The notes under the pieces: generated by a model
Told to the model about the DNA's origin: nothing
What the model saw: the letters and a program-made list of their open reading frames with translations, nothing else
Database searches by the model: none
Made by a program: the position numbers and the translations under genes
Shown here: one piece after another, positions 30,787 to 40,345 of the stretch
How the letters are laid out: each line of letters begins with the position of its first letter
Numbering within the stretch: position 1 is the first letter of the stretch
Assembly (NCBI GenBank): GCA_937625935.1
Contig: OW569354.1
Span: 1-64,000, forward strand
Length of the DNA: 64,000 nucleotides
Direction of reading: 5' to 3'
DNA from: Tetramitus jugosus
Taxonomy: Eukaryota; Heterolobosea; Eutetramitea; Acrasida; Vahlkampfiidae

Positions 30787-31340
30787 ATGAATCATATCCA
30801 CCGCCCTGCTGTTCTTGAGAAGTATGATTTAACTTTGCTCGAGATCGAGAAGATGAGACATTTAACTAAGAATTTTGATGGATTGCATGGAGTGACAGAT
30901 GCCACATATGATTCACTTGTATTATGCAATGTAGGCTGTAAACATCTGATAGATTACATCGTGAAGCATCCGAGATCATATGGCAAGCCAATAAATAAAG
31001 CTAGTAGAGCAACGAACTGCGGGCAAGACTGACATTCATGGAATTGCATTACCAATGCTGGAGAATGCGCCAAGCTTATTGAATACTATCAAAGTATATC
31101 GGGCATACCTTAGAGTTTTGAATGCTTGTAGCACATTTTGGTCGTGGCTCTGATTTTCCCAAGTTGTTTGGAGCATACACAGACTTGGGTTGAAGTTGGA
31201 TCTGGATAAACGCTTGTCTGACACGAGATATGTATTTGTGAAGCATATTGAGAAGCCACCTAGATCTACAGAGAAAGCTTCTCTGAAACTAACGACGTTG
31301 TATGAGAAGTGTTATCCACATGGCCAGGGCAATGCAATTT
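30787..31340 (+). pseudogene. Two relics of the 3541-4593 protein family
   Basis: The ORF at 30787-31032 encodes TLLEIEKMRHLTKNF, ATYDSLVLCNVGCKHL and YIVKHPRSYGKPINKAS. This parallels, in order and spacing, DDIKKLLGPEK, ETYARAVL and RYVERPHDPLKAVNKRL of the protein at 3541-4593 (the I/V-x-H/R-P-x4-K-x-I/V-N-K signature). A second partial copy at about 31200-31338 reads TRYVFVKHIEKPPRSTEKAS and LTTLYEKCY, matching the same place and the start of the coiled coil (LTKMYEEL). Both are truncated and out of context, so they are decayed duplicates in tandem. The family is lineage-specific as far as I can tell. The alignment is by eye and needs a profile comparison. Confidence 0.55.
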
Positions 31341-31792
31341 GAGATGGAACACAGTGATTTCTGTCTAGAGTGATACCTGTTGATTATCAAACCAGGTGTC
31401 GACACACTGTGACTTGAAGTCCCAAAAAGCTCAATTTCGCAGCCTCCTTGCGAGCAAAATCCGAGCCATCCTTGCGACCGGACGGTTGATGACACCTTAG
31501 TGATCCATGTTCAGGATCAACAGATCACCGGATTATTAGTCACCGAAGTTTTTTGCAAGAAAGTGCTGTGGTCAAAACTTCGCCTTAACTTGGCTTGTTC
31601 GTTTGACTTAAGGGTCAAAAAAACCAGTTCTATTTCTCCAATAAATCATCACAATCATTTTGACCATTTTTAAGAATGGGTGAGTCTTCACTGTTTGTTC
31701 AAGACTTGTACTGTCTGTCGTCCATTGTAAAGTAATTTTGCGAAATTTCATTCACTTTCAGTTGGCGAGAACATCAACAAACCAACCGAGAT
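31341..31792. other. Gap with possible 5' leader intron for the next gene
   Basis: About 450 bp. Near its right end GGTGAGTC at about 31680 and TTTCAG at about 31764 would make an 85-bp intron in the leader of the gene starting at 31793. An ATG just before that donor (about 31677) would give only a short out-of-frame peptide when spliced, so it may act as an upstream ORF. Nothing else is recognisable. Confidence 0.35.
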
Positions 31793-32452
31793 ATGCCGAG
31801 CACATTTACTATTATAAAAATCAATCATAAAAACAATAATGGCGATAAAACGTACCATTTGTTGTGTTTTGTGGAGTTTCAGGAACCCAATGAGGTTTTG
31901 AAATTGATTTCTAAAACTTTGAAGTTCGACATTGATCATCTATCGGTAGACAAGCACACCATTAATAAAAAGGTTGATTTTGAAGCCGCCTATAAAGATG
32001 ATGAAAAATTGGTTGTGACTGTAACCAGCAACTCATTTGATGAAGACAAAATTCACTTGGTTCTTAATCAAACTGTTGGTGAATTACATGATGGGTTCAT
32101 ACTCTCAGGAGACAGAAAATTCACAAGCTTGACAGCTTTCGCAATCCATGTGATGGGGTACCGAAACGGCAAGATTATTGACGCTCTCCTTTACCATTAC
32201 AAAGGAATACACGGGCGCATTGATGAATTCCCAGCGAACAGAAGTTTGGTGGCCAAGGAAAGACTCTCATACCTGTATAAATCCATTCAAAGCAAGGAAG
32301 AGAAGAGAAACGAAGTTGAGAAGATAACAAATCACATGGAACATCCAACTCTACGAAAACGACCATCCCCCAAACACAGCCAACAAAGCGAATCATCGGA
32401 CAACAGCGCACCGAAACAACCACCAGATAACAAAGGTACAAAGAATCTTTAA
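31793..32452 (+). CDS. Hypothetical protein in the accessory island
   Basis: 219 residues from an ATG with no intron. I do not recognise it. The first 130 residues mix strands and helices (FTIIKINHKNNNGDKTYHLL, KLVVTVTSNSF, KFTSLTAFAIHVMGYRNG), suggesting a compact globular fold. The last 60 residues are charged and then Lys/Pro/Gln-rich (LRKRPSPKHSQQSESS), probably disordered with a basic patch. Unlike its neighbours at 29-31 kb the frame is fully open and the codon use looks ordinary, so this is likely a live gene among relics. It is specific to this lineage as far as I can judge. Confidence 0.65.
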   Translation: MPSTFTIIKINHKNNNGDKTYHLLCFVEFQEPNEVLKLISKTLKFDIDHLSVDKHTINKKVDFEAAYKDDEKLVVTVTSNSFDEDKIHLVLNQTVGELHDGFILSGDRKFTSLTAFAIHVMGYRNGKIIDALLYHYKGIHGRIDEFPANRSLVAKERLSYLYKSIQSKEEKRNEVEKITNHMEHPTLRKRPSPKHSQQSESSDNSAPKQPPDNKGTKNL

Positions 32453-32559
32453 GAATAATATATTATGTCTCAAGTCTGGAGCTTTGTCACAATGAGACGA
32501 AAGATCAGAATATTGAGTGAATCACGAGACTGTTCATTGTCGGTCACGTCTTGCTTATT

Positions 32560-32840
32560 CGATTTCCAATTGTTGGAGGCAGCCACACAACATAAGTGAT
32601 AGTAATCTCATCACGGATCTTATTGTCATTCACGCACAACACAAAGTATCGCATCTGACGACCCAATCAATGATTTCATTAGCAATGTTGCTGGCAGGCA
32701 GTGGAGAGCCCACAAAATATTCACTCTCAAGATGTGGATAGTGGGTGAGACTATTTTTGCATTAAAAAGGTCGTCGAATATTGGGAGTCCAATTCAATAC
32801 TCTTTTCTTCCAATATCAGAAATCCTAAGGTTTGCTTGCA
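32560..32840 (+). pseudogene. Second LRR gene relic (3' part)
   Basis: Near 32590-32640 the plus strand encodes ISDSNLITDLIVIH, one unit of the same LRR type as at 29160-29914. About 100 bp further on it encodes DSG, a stop, then DYFCIKKVVEYWESNSILF, which matches DDSFIKRVVDFWKPNSIIF from 29735-29805 at more than half of its positions. The stop codon and lost repeats show decay. The two relics lie on either side of the open gene at 31793-32452, in the same orientation. Confidence 0.65.
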
Positions 32841-32873
32841 TAAGACAACATCCTATCCTTCTCTTCCTCATTG

Positions 32874-34340
32874 TCATCTGTTTGCTAAAACCACCGCTTC
32901 GTCATCATCATCCATATTCCGTGTTCTATCATTGAAAATGACAGGATCATTGTCGAATTGCTCACTCATCACATCGTTGAGTTCTGTTGACTCTTTTGTG
33001 TTGATATCCTTCTTTTCATCATCATGAGCGCTCACATACAGAGATTGCAATATTCGCTGACATTTGCTCACAAAATTCTTTTCTCTTTCGATATACTCTC
33101 GAATAAAGCTCGATCCATTCACATCCTTGTCCACCATTGATAGCTCATTGTTCTCAACAAAGGGACTTTGAATTGCATTTTCATTTTCATTCTCGCCATG
33201 TTGCAACTCGTCGTTCGCCATGTTTTTCGCCATGGTACGTCTCAAATAATCAAAAATAATATTCTTTGAATCATCCATCCTCTCTTCGACCGGATTCTCT
33301 CTGTTCAAATCTGTTGATTGGTTTGCCGTCTTTTCCTTGTACAATCGTTCATATTCTTGCTTTAGTTCTTCGTTGCTCATGTGCTCTATTCGCTTCAAAT
33401 ATGCCACATTCAGCTCTAATTGTTTCTGATGAACAATCATTCCTCTCTTTAGCTTGTGCACTAGACTTTGCTTGCTCATTTTCCTCTGTTTTTGATGATT
33501 CTTTCGCTTGAGATCATCTTCTCTATCGTACTGATCCTGTATCACTTGCAACAAATCATCCAAATCATTGTCATCCAAATACTCGTTCGATCCCATGTTA
33601 AACTTGTTGTTGTTATTGTTCATATCATTCCGATCCATAAACTGTTCATACTGTTCCAACAACTTTTTGTTCTTTTTCAAATCGATCGTCCTTGTCGTTG
33701 TACCAGCAACAGTGGCCATTGATCCAATCACATCCTCTCCTGACTGACCACTATTCCTACTGTTACTATCCGAAAAGAATAGAGGTCTCAAAAATCGTTT
33801 CCACACTCTCCAGAAGACAAAACCTCCCAACCAAGTCAAAATACCACTCAACAACAACAATAGATATCGTATGCGTTTCACATCTTGTTTCGCAGTTAAA
33901 TTCGACAATGAAGACGATGATGTTGTGGATGATGGCGCTGCATACCGATGAGTAGTCGTAGTGCGACGATAGGGATCATCAAAATGCGAATCGTACTGAT
34001 ACTGATTCTGATATCGCATCGAATGATCATCATACTGATAATTGTTATTATTTGGATAATAACCACCACCTATACCTCCACCTCCACCACTATGATAACC
34101 ACCACCACTACCATAGTAGTTGTCATTATAGCCATAACCTCCCATAGGACCACTAGAAGAATAGGGACTCATTGCACCACCACCCATACCACCCATACCA
34201 CCCATACCACTACTTCCATATCGATTGGAGCTATTTTGATTGTAGGTGCCATAGCCGCTGGAAGGACGGTTGTAGTATGATGCGTTTGTATTCGAGTATG
34301 GACCTCTCCTTGCGTAATTGTTATTGTTGTTATTGTACAT
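32874..34340 (-). CDS. Gly/Tyr/Asn-rich membrane protein, hypothetical
   Basis: 488 residues from an ATG. The first 150 residues are low complexity, rich in Asn, Tyr, Gly and Ser, with GMGGMGGMGG and several SGGGY-like repeats. One hydrophobic helix lies at about 157-180 (YLLLLLSGILTWLGGFVFW) followed by a basic WKRFLRP. The rest is polar and helical (LEQYEQFMDRND, DREDDLKRKNHQKQRKM, MSNEELKQEYERLYKE). The Gly/Tyr-rich N-terminus before a membrane segment recalls peroxin Pex13, but I see no SH3 domain, so this is only a suggestion. Stop to start of the next minus-strand gene upstream is 128 bp. Confidence 0.75.
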   Translation of the reverse strand: MYNNNNNNYARRGPYSNTNASYYNRPSSGYGTYNQNSSNRYGSSGMGGMGGMGGGAMSPYSSSGPMGGYGYNDNYYGSGGGYHSGGGGGIGGGYYPNNNNYQYDDHSMRYQNQYQYDSHFDDPYRRTTTTHRYAAPSSTTSSSSLSNLTAKQDVKRIRYLLLLLSGILTWLGGFVFWRVWKRFLRPLFFSDSNSRNSGQSGEDVIGSMATVAGTTTRTIDLKKNKKLLEQYEQFMDRNDMNNNNNKFNMGSNEYLDDNDLDDLLQVIQDQYDREDDLKRKNHQKQRKMSKQSLVHKLKRGMIVHQKQLELNVAYLKRIEHMSNEELKQEYERLYKEKTANQSTDLNRENPVEERMDDSKNIIFDYLRRTMAKNMANDELQHGENENENAIQSPFVENNELSMVDKDVNGSSFIREYIEREKNFVSKCQRILQSLYVSAHDDEKKDINTKESTELNDVMSEQFDNDPVIFNDRTRNMDDDDEAVVLANR

Positions 34341-34468
34341 TGAAACGGATGTTGATAATGTTGATGGAATTGTTGATCATGACAACAGTGGTTGTTGTTT
34401 GATGATTTTTGATTTTCCAGGTTTCGAATTTATTGTGTCGTTAGTTGAAAGTGCATGCAGTTAGTTGA

Positions 34469-36247
34469 TCAGAGATAGACCATGGGTGTGGGAACAATAT
34501 CACACTCTGGACAATACTCGACATAGAATAGCTCTAGGTGCTTTCTGGCACACAGGTTGACCAGTTCAGCCATGTGTTCACCACCGATCGAAATATTTTC
34601 TTGTCCCCATAGGATCAGTGCACGAAGATTGAGTTCTCTGATGAGTGTCATCATTCCTGGCATTGTAATGTCGTTGTAACGGAAGTAGAGTCGTTTCAGT
34701 TGTTTCATGGAGGCCAATTGTAGCAGTTCTTTGTCAATGAGAAGATTACCACCAAAGAATAATTGTAAATTGAGTATCCAAGGATTCTTGGGCAACGCAG
34801 CCAAGATGTCATCAGCGGCATTGGTGTGAATCGACAGGGCAAGGTTCTTGATACGAGGCACCTTGTGTAATCGGGCGAGTTCTACCTCGGAAATCCTGTA
34901 AAACGCTTGATGTCTCAATTCAAGGCATGAAATGTGTTGGTTGTGTTCAATACCGTCCAGCGGTATGATACTAGTTCCGTCTACAGACACATCTGTCAAA
35001 CGAACCTTGTTCACATGAATCTTGCTCAGGAATTGACGCAAAATCACTTTTGTGAAATTCAAGTCACCAAGCTCCAAAAATATTAAATCCTTTAAGCTAT
35101 AAATCACATTGATAACATTGGTGTGGTACTCTTCCTTAACACCCATAAACTCCAACGTCAATTCTCTCAAATGATTAAACACCAACAATTGACGTCCAGA
35201 ATACCGATCCATTGGTAGTGTGGGAGGTAATATTGACTCACCATGTGGCACCATCATTTGACCCCCTTGTTCCTCACTTGTGCCTTGCTCTGTGGAAGTC
35301 TTTTCCTCTTCTCCATCGCCATGCTCACTACCATTAGTCTCCACCGCTCCATTCACTAGCTCAGAGCTTTCTCCATCTTGCTGTTGATTCTCACCACCAC
35401 CATTCACTTCTACTACTACCGCTGCTTCTTCTTCTTCTTCTTCTTCTTCTTGTACAACTACTGTTGTTGTTGTTGTTGGCAGTGTTCTCTCACTAAAGAT
35501 ATCCATTGACATTTGTAGTTCCTTGAGACCGTTGCGTATACAGTTGGCCTTTGATTCAAACAACACTTGAGCCAATCGATAATCCGACAATACAAATGAA
35601 ATTTCCAATTGAATCAAATTCGGTGCCCATTTTTCAATATTCTTCACAAAAGTCAACATTCCTTCATTCCAGTGCTCTAGACACAACACGAACGCATGTC
35701 CAATAATCAATCTAAAATTTGGATTATTCAAATCGAGGTCCTCTGCCAAACAAAACACCAAGTTCCACAAGTGAATTTGATTGTCTGATTTGAAGCGACC
35801 AAAATACTCTGATAATTTAAATTTTTCAGAGCATAGTTCACTGCCGTACAATATCAAGTGATTGTCAAATGTAAAAATGTATTGGATTAAATCGACTGGT
35901 AACATATCAAATGTCAATGATGTTTTTTGTTCTTCTTGTTCTTGTTGTACGACTACTACTGTTGTAGTTGTTGTTGCTTCATTGTTGTTGTTGTTGTTGT
36001 TGTTAGTGAGTATTGTGTCGTGATGATGGTCATATTTGGTTCGTTTGCTAGGATGATCTTCAGTCGAGCCATCATCATCATCATTGTTGTTATTGTTATT
36101 GTTGTTGTTGTTGTGGTGATCATCATCATCATTATTGTTGTTGTTGTTGTTGTGTTGTGGTGATTCTAGTCGTTTGCGCTTATTGTTATTGGAGTTGTTG
36201 TTGTTGTCATTGTGGTGAGAATCATCATCAATGGTAATGAAAGTCAT
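34469..36247 (-). CDS. LRR protein with F-box-like segment and Asn/Asp-rich N-terminus
   Basis: 592 residues from the ATG at 36247 (the frame continues upstream to a GTG). The first 110 residues are almost only Asn, Asp and His with a KRKR patch. Residues about 115-145 (LTFDMLPVDLIQYIFTF) resemble an F-box. From about 200 onward, irregular leucine-rich repeats (NLIQLEISFVLSDYRLAQVL, LRELTLEFMGVKEEYHTN, LIFLELGDLNFTKVIL, LKRLYFRYNDITMPGMMTLI) are interrupted near 290-380 by an acidic Glu-rich insert. Such proteins commonly serve as substrate adaptors of SCF ubiquitin ligases; here that role is inferred. It is transcribed toward the membrane-protein gene at 32874-34340. Confidence 0.78.
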   Translation of the reverse strand: MTFITIDDDSHHNDNNNNSNNNKRKRLESPQHNNNNNNNDDDDHHNNNNNNNNNNDDDDGSTEDHPSKRTKYDHHHDTILTNNNNNNNNEATTTTTVVVVQQEQEEQKTSLTFDMLPVDLIQYIFTFDNHLILYGSELCSEKFKLSEYFGRFKSDNQIHLWNLVFCLAEDLDLNNPNFRLIIGHAFVLCLEHWNEGMLTFVKNIEKWAPNLIQLEISFVLSDYRLAQVLFESKANCIRNGLKELQMSMDIFSERTLPTTTTTVVVQEEEEEEEEAAVVVEVNGGGENQQQDGESSELVNGAVETNGSEHGDGEEEKTSTEQGTSEEQGGQMMVPHGESILPPTLPMDRYSGRQLLVFNHLRELTLEFMGVKEEYHTNVINVIYSLKDLIFLELGDLNFTKVILRQFLSKIHVNKVRLTDVSVDGTSIIPLDGIEHNQHISCLELRHQAFYRISEVELARLHKVPRIKNLALSIHTNAADDILAALPKNPWILNLQLFFGGNLLIDKELLQLASMKQLKRLYFRYNDITMPGMMTLIRELNLRALILWGQENISIGGEHMAELVNLCARKHLELFYVEYCPECDIVPTPMVYL

Positions 36248-36384
36248 GTTTGTTGTTTGTTTTGTGTGCTTGTTGTTCTTTGTTTTGGGAGTTACTTTTT
36301 TTGAGAAGTCTCCTCGTTTCCTCGTTTTGTAGGAATTGTGGAAGTCTTCATTGACGTCACGACCAGTCACTAACTTTGAGTTGT

Positions 36385-37881
36385 TTATTTTCGCATGAGT
36401 CTTACATTATTCTTGAGTGGTGACTGTGGTGGGAACAAAGCGTTAAGCTTTTCCTTTGGATAGAAAATCTTGGACTCACCATTCAATAGATCAATGGTTA
36501 GAGTGCCGTTAATAACTTGAATACAATCGTTTGTCCAGAAAATATTACACACAACTTGTCCCTCTGCATAGTCGTGGTCAGAGACAACATATGAGAGAGT
36601 GGATTGTGAATTACCATTGTTTGTTGTTGCGATGAATACATTGCCTCTCGAGAAGGAATAAAAGTTGTTTTCAACATATCGTTCGACATATGGTGAGTTC
36701 CAAATCTCCTTGACAACCATTCTTCGGAAAGTAACCATCTTCTGGATCAGCAAATACCAATAAGACTTCGTATTCATACTGTTCCAAAGAATTTCTCTAT
36801 TGTTTGGATCACCACCACCAGAAAATCCTTGCTCAGCACCATAGTATACCATTGGTACACCCTGGCTGAACAAGATAAAAGTCAATACATTTTGGTACAA
36901 CTTTGCATCATTAAATTGATTCAAGAATCTTGCATTGTCATGATTGTCGATAAAGATACCAAGTGCAGTAGGATCCTTGTACTGATTCAATGATTGTTGT
37001 AGGAAAGAACGAATGCTGAACATGCTTCCACGACTACCATAAACATTCTTTAGCATAAAATACAGTGGATAATTGAGCGTACCACCAATAATGTTGGCAT
37101 AACCAGCAGCATAGTCCACTCGACCATCGAATACCTCACCCACAATGTACATGCTATTTAATTTGGGTATGACAACATCGGACATGATGGATCGATAGAA
37201 TTGTTTGGCAATGTAAGGCACAGTATCCAATCGAATGCCATCAAAACCATATTTTTGAATCGTGTAGCCCAGCCATTGACTCAACTGACCATACACAAAA
37301 GAATTACTTTGATCCAAGTCAGGCAGTGACATTAAGCGACACAACTCTACCTGTGTCTGATTATTGTAGTCCACAACGTTGCACAATGGATGATAGTGCG
37401 AAGATTGATTAAATGGAGAGATTTGTGCAAAGTTCATCCCAATCGGAGCCACATGATTAAACACGATATCCACCATGACAAACATGTTTCTCTGATGGCA
37501 TGCATCCACCAAGTTCTTCAAATCCTTTTCCGTGCCAAAGTGAGAGTTCAATGACCAGAGATCCTGCATCCAATATCCATGATATCCACCCTCCAGATTC
37601 TTCACAATAGGTGAGATCCAAATTGCATCGAATCCCATATTGGAAATGTAGTCCAAATTGGCTTGAATACCACTCCATGTTCCTCCACAGTAGTTTCCAA
37701 GGTCAGGGCAATTGACAGAGGGTGATCCAGGTGGTAGAGCGAACCTGTCCGTCAACAATTGATAAATGGTACGTTGTTTCCACTCTGTCGAAGTAGCACC
37801 CAGTACTTGTGAAGCGTTGGGCTCATGAAGAACGAGAAGGGCAAGAGTGACCACAAGAAGAACAATGATTTGTTTCAGCAT
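36385..37881 (-). CDS. Secreted alpha-amylase (GH13)
   Basis: 498 residues from an ATG. A strong signal peptide (1-23) is followed by a (beta/alpha)8 catalytic domain. Conserved region I is VDIVFNHVAP; region II is FDGIRLDTVP with the nucleophile Asp near 218; region III has the acid/base Glu near 248 in IVGEVFDG; region IV is FIDNHDNARF with Asp near 313. A short beta-sandwich C-terminal domain follows. The enzyme cleaves alpha-1,4 glucan bonds in starch or glycogen, probably in food vacuoles or outside the cell. The sequence style, with GLHF-like loops and CGGTW near the start, is close to fungal-type (TAKA-like) amylases. No intron. Confidence 0.95.
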   Translation of the reverse strand: MLKQIIVLLVVTLALLVLHEPNASQVLGATSTEWKQRTIYQLLTDRFALPPGSPSVNCPDLGNYCGGTWSGIQANLDYISNMGFDAIWISPIVKNLEGGYHGYWMQDLWSLNSHFGTEKDLKNLVDACHQRNMFVMVDIVFNHVAPIGMNFAQISPFNQSSHYHPLCNVVDYNNQTQVELCRLMSLPDLDQSNSFVYGQLSQWLGYTIQKYGFDGIRLDTVPYIAKQFYRSIMSDVVIPKLNSMYIVGEVFDGRVDYAAGYANIIGGTLNYPLYFMLKNVYGSRGSMFSIRSFLQQSLNQYKDPTALGIFIDNHDNARFLNQFNDAKLYQNVLTFILFSQGVPMVYYGAEQGFSGGGDPNNREILWNSMNTKSYWYLLIQKMVTFRRMVVKEIWNSPYVERYVENNFYSFSRGNVFIATTNNGNSQSTLSYVVSDHDYAEGQVVCNIFWTNDCIQVINGTLTIDLLNGESKIFYPKEKLNALFPPQSPLKNNVRLMRK

Positions 37882-38035
37882 GTGTAGTGTTTTTCACTTG
37901 GCACCGTGATGATTTTGATGTTGTTTTTCGACTGGAAGGTTTTGATTGGTGTTTTTTGATGGATGACGTCGATTTGGGGAATAAATGTTTCTGAATTCCT
38001 TGGATGATCATGCAAGATAGACCGCGGGAATAATT

Positions 38036-40159
38036 TTACTTGGCAGAAGCGTGAATTCGTAGAGTTTCAGACTGGATGAGATCTTTGGTCGCAAGACGAT
38101 TCGTCAGTTTGTCACGCAGTGCAGAGAGAGTCAGCTGTTTGGTCTGTGTATCGTACAGGAAGAGATAGAACCACTTGTGGAAATGAAGCTGGGTGAAATC
38201 AATGTTGGCAATCACTGTAGAGCCTTTCTCCAGAGCTTTGTGAAGATGATTCAGCCCTGTTGTTGGATCAAACTTCGATAGAGTGGAAATGATATACCTT
38301 GTGTGCTCGACTTCGGTAGTGGCAGTAGACTTACTGTGTTCCTTTTTCTTGGCCTTTGGTTCCTTCACCTTCTTTGTGTACTTGTACTCGAATATTTGAA
38401 GAGGAAAGACACGATCTGATGGCTCATTGATTTCAGAATCAAGTTCACGGTTATCATCGGTGGGCCAATCAGGCAGATTTTGAAATAGTTCTTCAGATTG
38501 ATTCAGAGCATTGTCCAGACCATAGTACATGCAACGAAGCTTTTGATCCTTCATATCAACTATTAAACCATTGCATTGGAGATGAAAGAAATTTGATGCT
38601 AGTGCTCCCTTTTTCATTTTGAACAAGTGTAATGAGCCATGCTTCTCAACTACAACATCACCAATATCGCGGAGAAGCATGACTTTGTACTTGTTCAATA
38701 TCTTCATATGCTCCAATCTAGTAACTCGAGCTGCTTCACCGAGGTTGTTATTCTGTTGGAAGTAGATTAATGATTTCAAATCTGGTAAGGCGGCACATAA
38801 GTCAGCCTTGGTGTACACCTCTCGACCTCTTATTAGCAACACAGTTTGTCCCAATCGGAACGCACAGTACTTGATGTCTTCATCTGTTAATTTCTTTTCG
38901 ATTTTACAATAATCGACAGAAGCGACAGTTTTTCTTCGCGTTTCAAAGTCCCAAGAATTAAGCGAGTTCACAACGATCTCTCTATATGGATCAGCCCTCC
39001 GAACCTTGATGAGAAGGTTCAACAGAGTCATACACACCTTCAAAGGAACGATGCGCTGCAATTTCTCTTGAATGGGGCAGGCATGCTCTTGCTTGTGAAG
39101 TGGATATGTACTAAACAGAGCGTTGTTCACCTCATCTATCAAACCCTTTTGAGCATCGTTCACATATTTGCGATCAGAAAATAGTAAGCTTTGATCCACA
39201 GAAAACAAGTTTCTATCTTCAGTACCAGATGATTGAATGAACCTTAGACACTCTGTATGACTTGGTAATCCATTGGGAAACAAGTACAATCGGTCGATAT
39301 CATTCGAATCTGTAGATCCATGGACGAAAGAAATAGGTTCACACGTCAAATTGTCGCTCGTATCATCGTCATTTGGGATATCGGGTAGTACTTCATTAAG
39401 CTCCAAACTCAGTTGCATAACCCTCTTCCACTTTTTCCACTGGTCTAGAATCGAAATGTCGTATTGACGAGCTAGTGTCACCATCGACTCACACAAATTG
39501 GTTTCTTTGTGACCATAGAGGATTTGTTTTTGATTAGGATTCGTCTTGGAGTAACAATGAATCCATGGTTGGATCACAATATCTGCATCAGAAAACAGGA
39601 TACATTTCTTGTCCATACTCGTTTGAACCTCATCGATAAATATAAGTCGGTCGTACCACAACTGCCTATTGCCGAGTATGGTTTCAACCAGTGCAATCTT
39701 CTCTGCTAGGACTCGACTCAGCATCACCGGATCAATATATCTAAAATCCCAATTGCAATGTTGAAAGAACACACTGTTGGCACATGGATTCAAACTGGTG
39801 ACAATCCGGATATGGATATGATGAGGAAACTTTTGTTCATAGGCAAACATATCTTGTAACATTTCTCTGGCACCAGGCACTGTGGACAAATTCTTAAAGA
39901 AATCTGGTTCCAACAGAATGTTGTTCAGCTTGTACAACATCTTATTCTTGTTGTTGTTATGATCCATGATCTTGTTTTCCTCTGTAAAGCTCTTTTGAGT
40001 TTCTTGTAATCTGTTCGTATAGCTTTCATATACGGCTGACAGATCTGGTAGAGGTTCCTTTGGATGTTTGGCACAGTACATGCCACGCAGCGCCTCATCC
40101 AAGTTCCAGAGACCATTGTCCAGTACAAACAAGATCTGAAGAGGTTGTTGGGAAGTCAT
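38036..40159 (-). CDS. Large protein with a degenerate NT5C-like HAD domain
   Basis: 707 residues from an ATG. The N-terminal 260 residues follow the plan of 5'(3')-deoxyribonucleotidases: an initial strand ILFVLDNGLWNLDEAL, then LSTVPGAREMLQDM (the P-G-A-x-E/M element), IRIVTSLNPCANS, a Lys-containing helix, RLIFID and ILFSDADIVI. The HAD signature D-x-D-G appears as L-D-N-G, so one of the two catalytic acids is missing and phosphatase activity is doubtful. Residues 270-707 are unassigned; a stretch with HLQCNGLIVDMKDQKLRCMYYG faintly recalls nucleotidyltransferase/RNA-ligase strands, but the catalytic Lys motif is absent. It diverges from the reductase gene at 40346, 186 bp apart. Confidence 0.6.
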   Translation of the reverse strand: MTSQQPLQILFVLDNGLWNLDEALRGMYCAKHPKEPLPDLSAVYESYTNRLQETQKSFTEENKIMDHNNNKNKMLYKLNNILLEPDFFKNLSTVPGAREMLQDMFAYEQKFPHHIHIRIVTSLNPCANSVFFQHCNWDFRYIDPVMLSRVLAEKIALVETILGNRQLWYDRLIFIDEVQTSMDKKCILFSDADIVIQPWIHCYSKTNPNQKQILYGHKETNLCESMVTLARQYDISILDQWKKWKRVMQLSLELNEVLPDIPNDDDTSDNLTCEPISFVHGSTDSNDIDRLYLFPNGLPSHTECLRFIQSSGTEDRNLFSVDQSLLFSDRKYVNDAQKGLIDEVNNALFSTYPLHKQEHACPIQEKLQRIVPLKVCMTLLNLLIKVRRADPYREIVVNSLNSWDFETRRKTVASVDYCKIEKKLTDEDIKYCAFRLGQTVLLIRGREVYTKADLCAALPDLKSLIYFQQNNNLGEAARVTRLEHMKILNKYKVMLLRDIGDVVVEKHGSLHLFKMKKGALASNFFHLQCNGLIVDMKDQKLRCMYYGLDNALNQSEELFQNLPDWPTDDNRELDSEINEPSDRVFPLQIFEYKYTKKVKEPKAKKKEHSKSTATTEVEHTRYIISTLSKFDPTTGLNHLHKALEKGSTVIANIDFTQLHFHKWFYLFLYDTQTKQLTLSALRDKLTNRLATKDLIQSETLRIHASAK

Positions 40160-40345
40160 TCTTATTGTTTAGCTACAGCTGTGTTATTTGTGTTTTCTGT
40201 TCGCAAGAGCGTTCTGTTGTGGATGTTTGTATCTTCTCGAACTTGAACTGCAATCTCGAAAAATCGGGATAATGGACATGATTTCCCGCAGGACAAAAAA
40301 AAGTGTGAAGAATTGCAAGGTTATTCGAATCAAACCAAATTGACC

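Noticed and set aside
32874-34340. Pex13 identity for the Gly/Tyr-rich membrane protein
   Set aside because: Only composition and one membrane helix match; no SH3 domain is visible, so the name was not applied.
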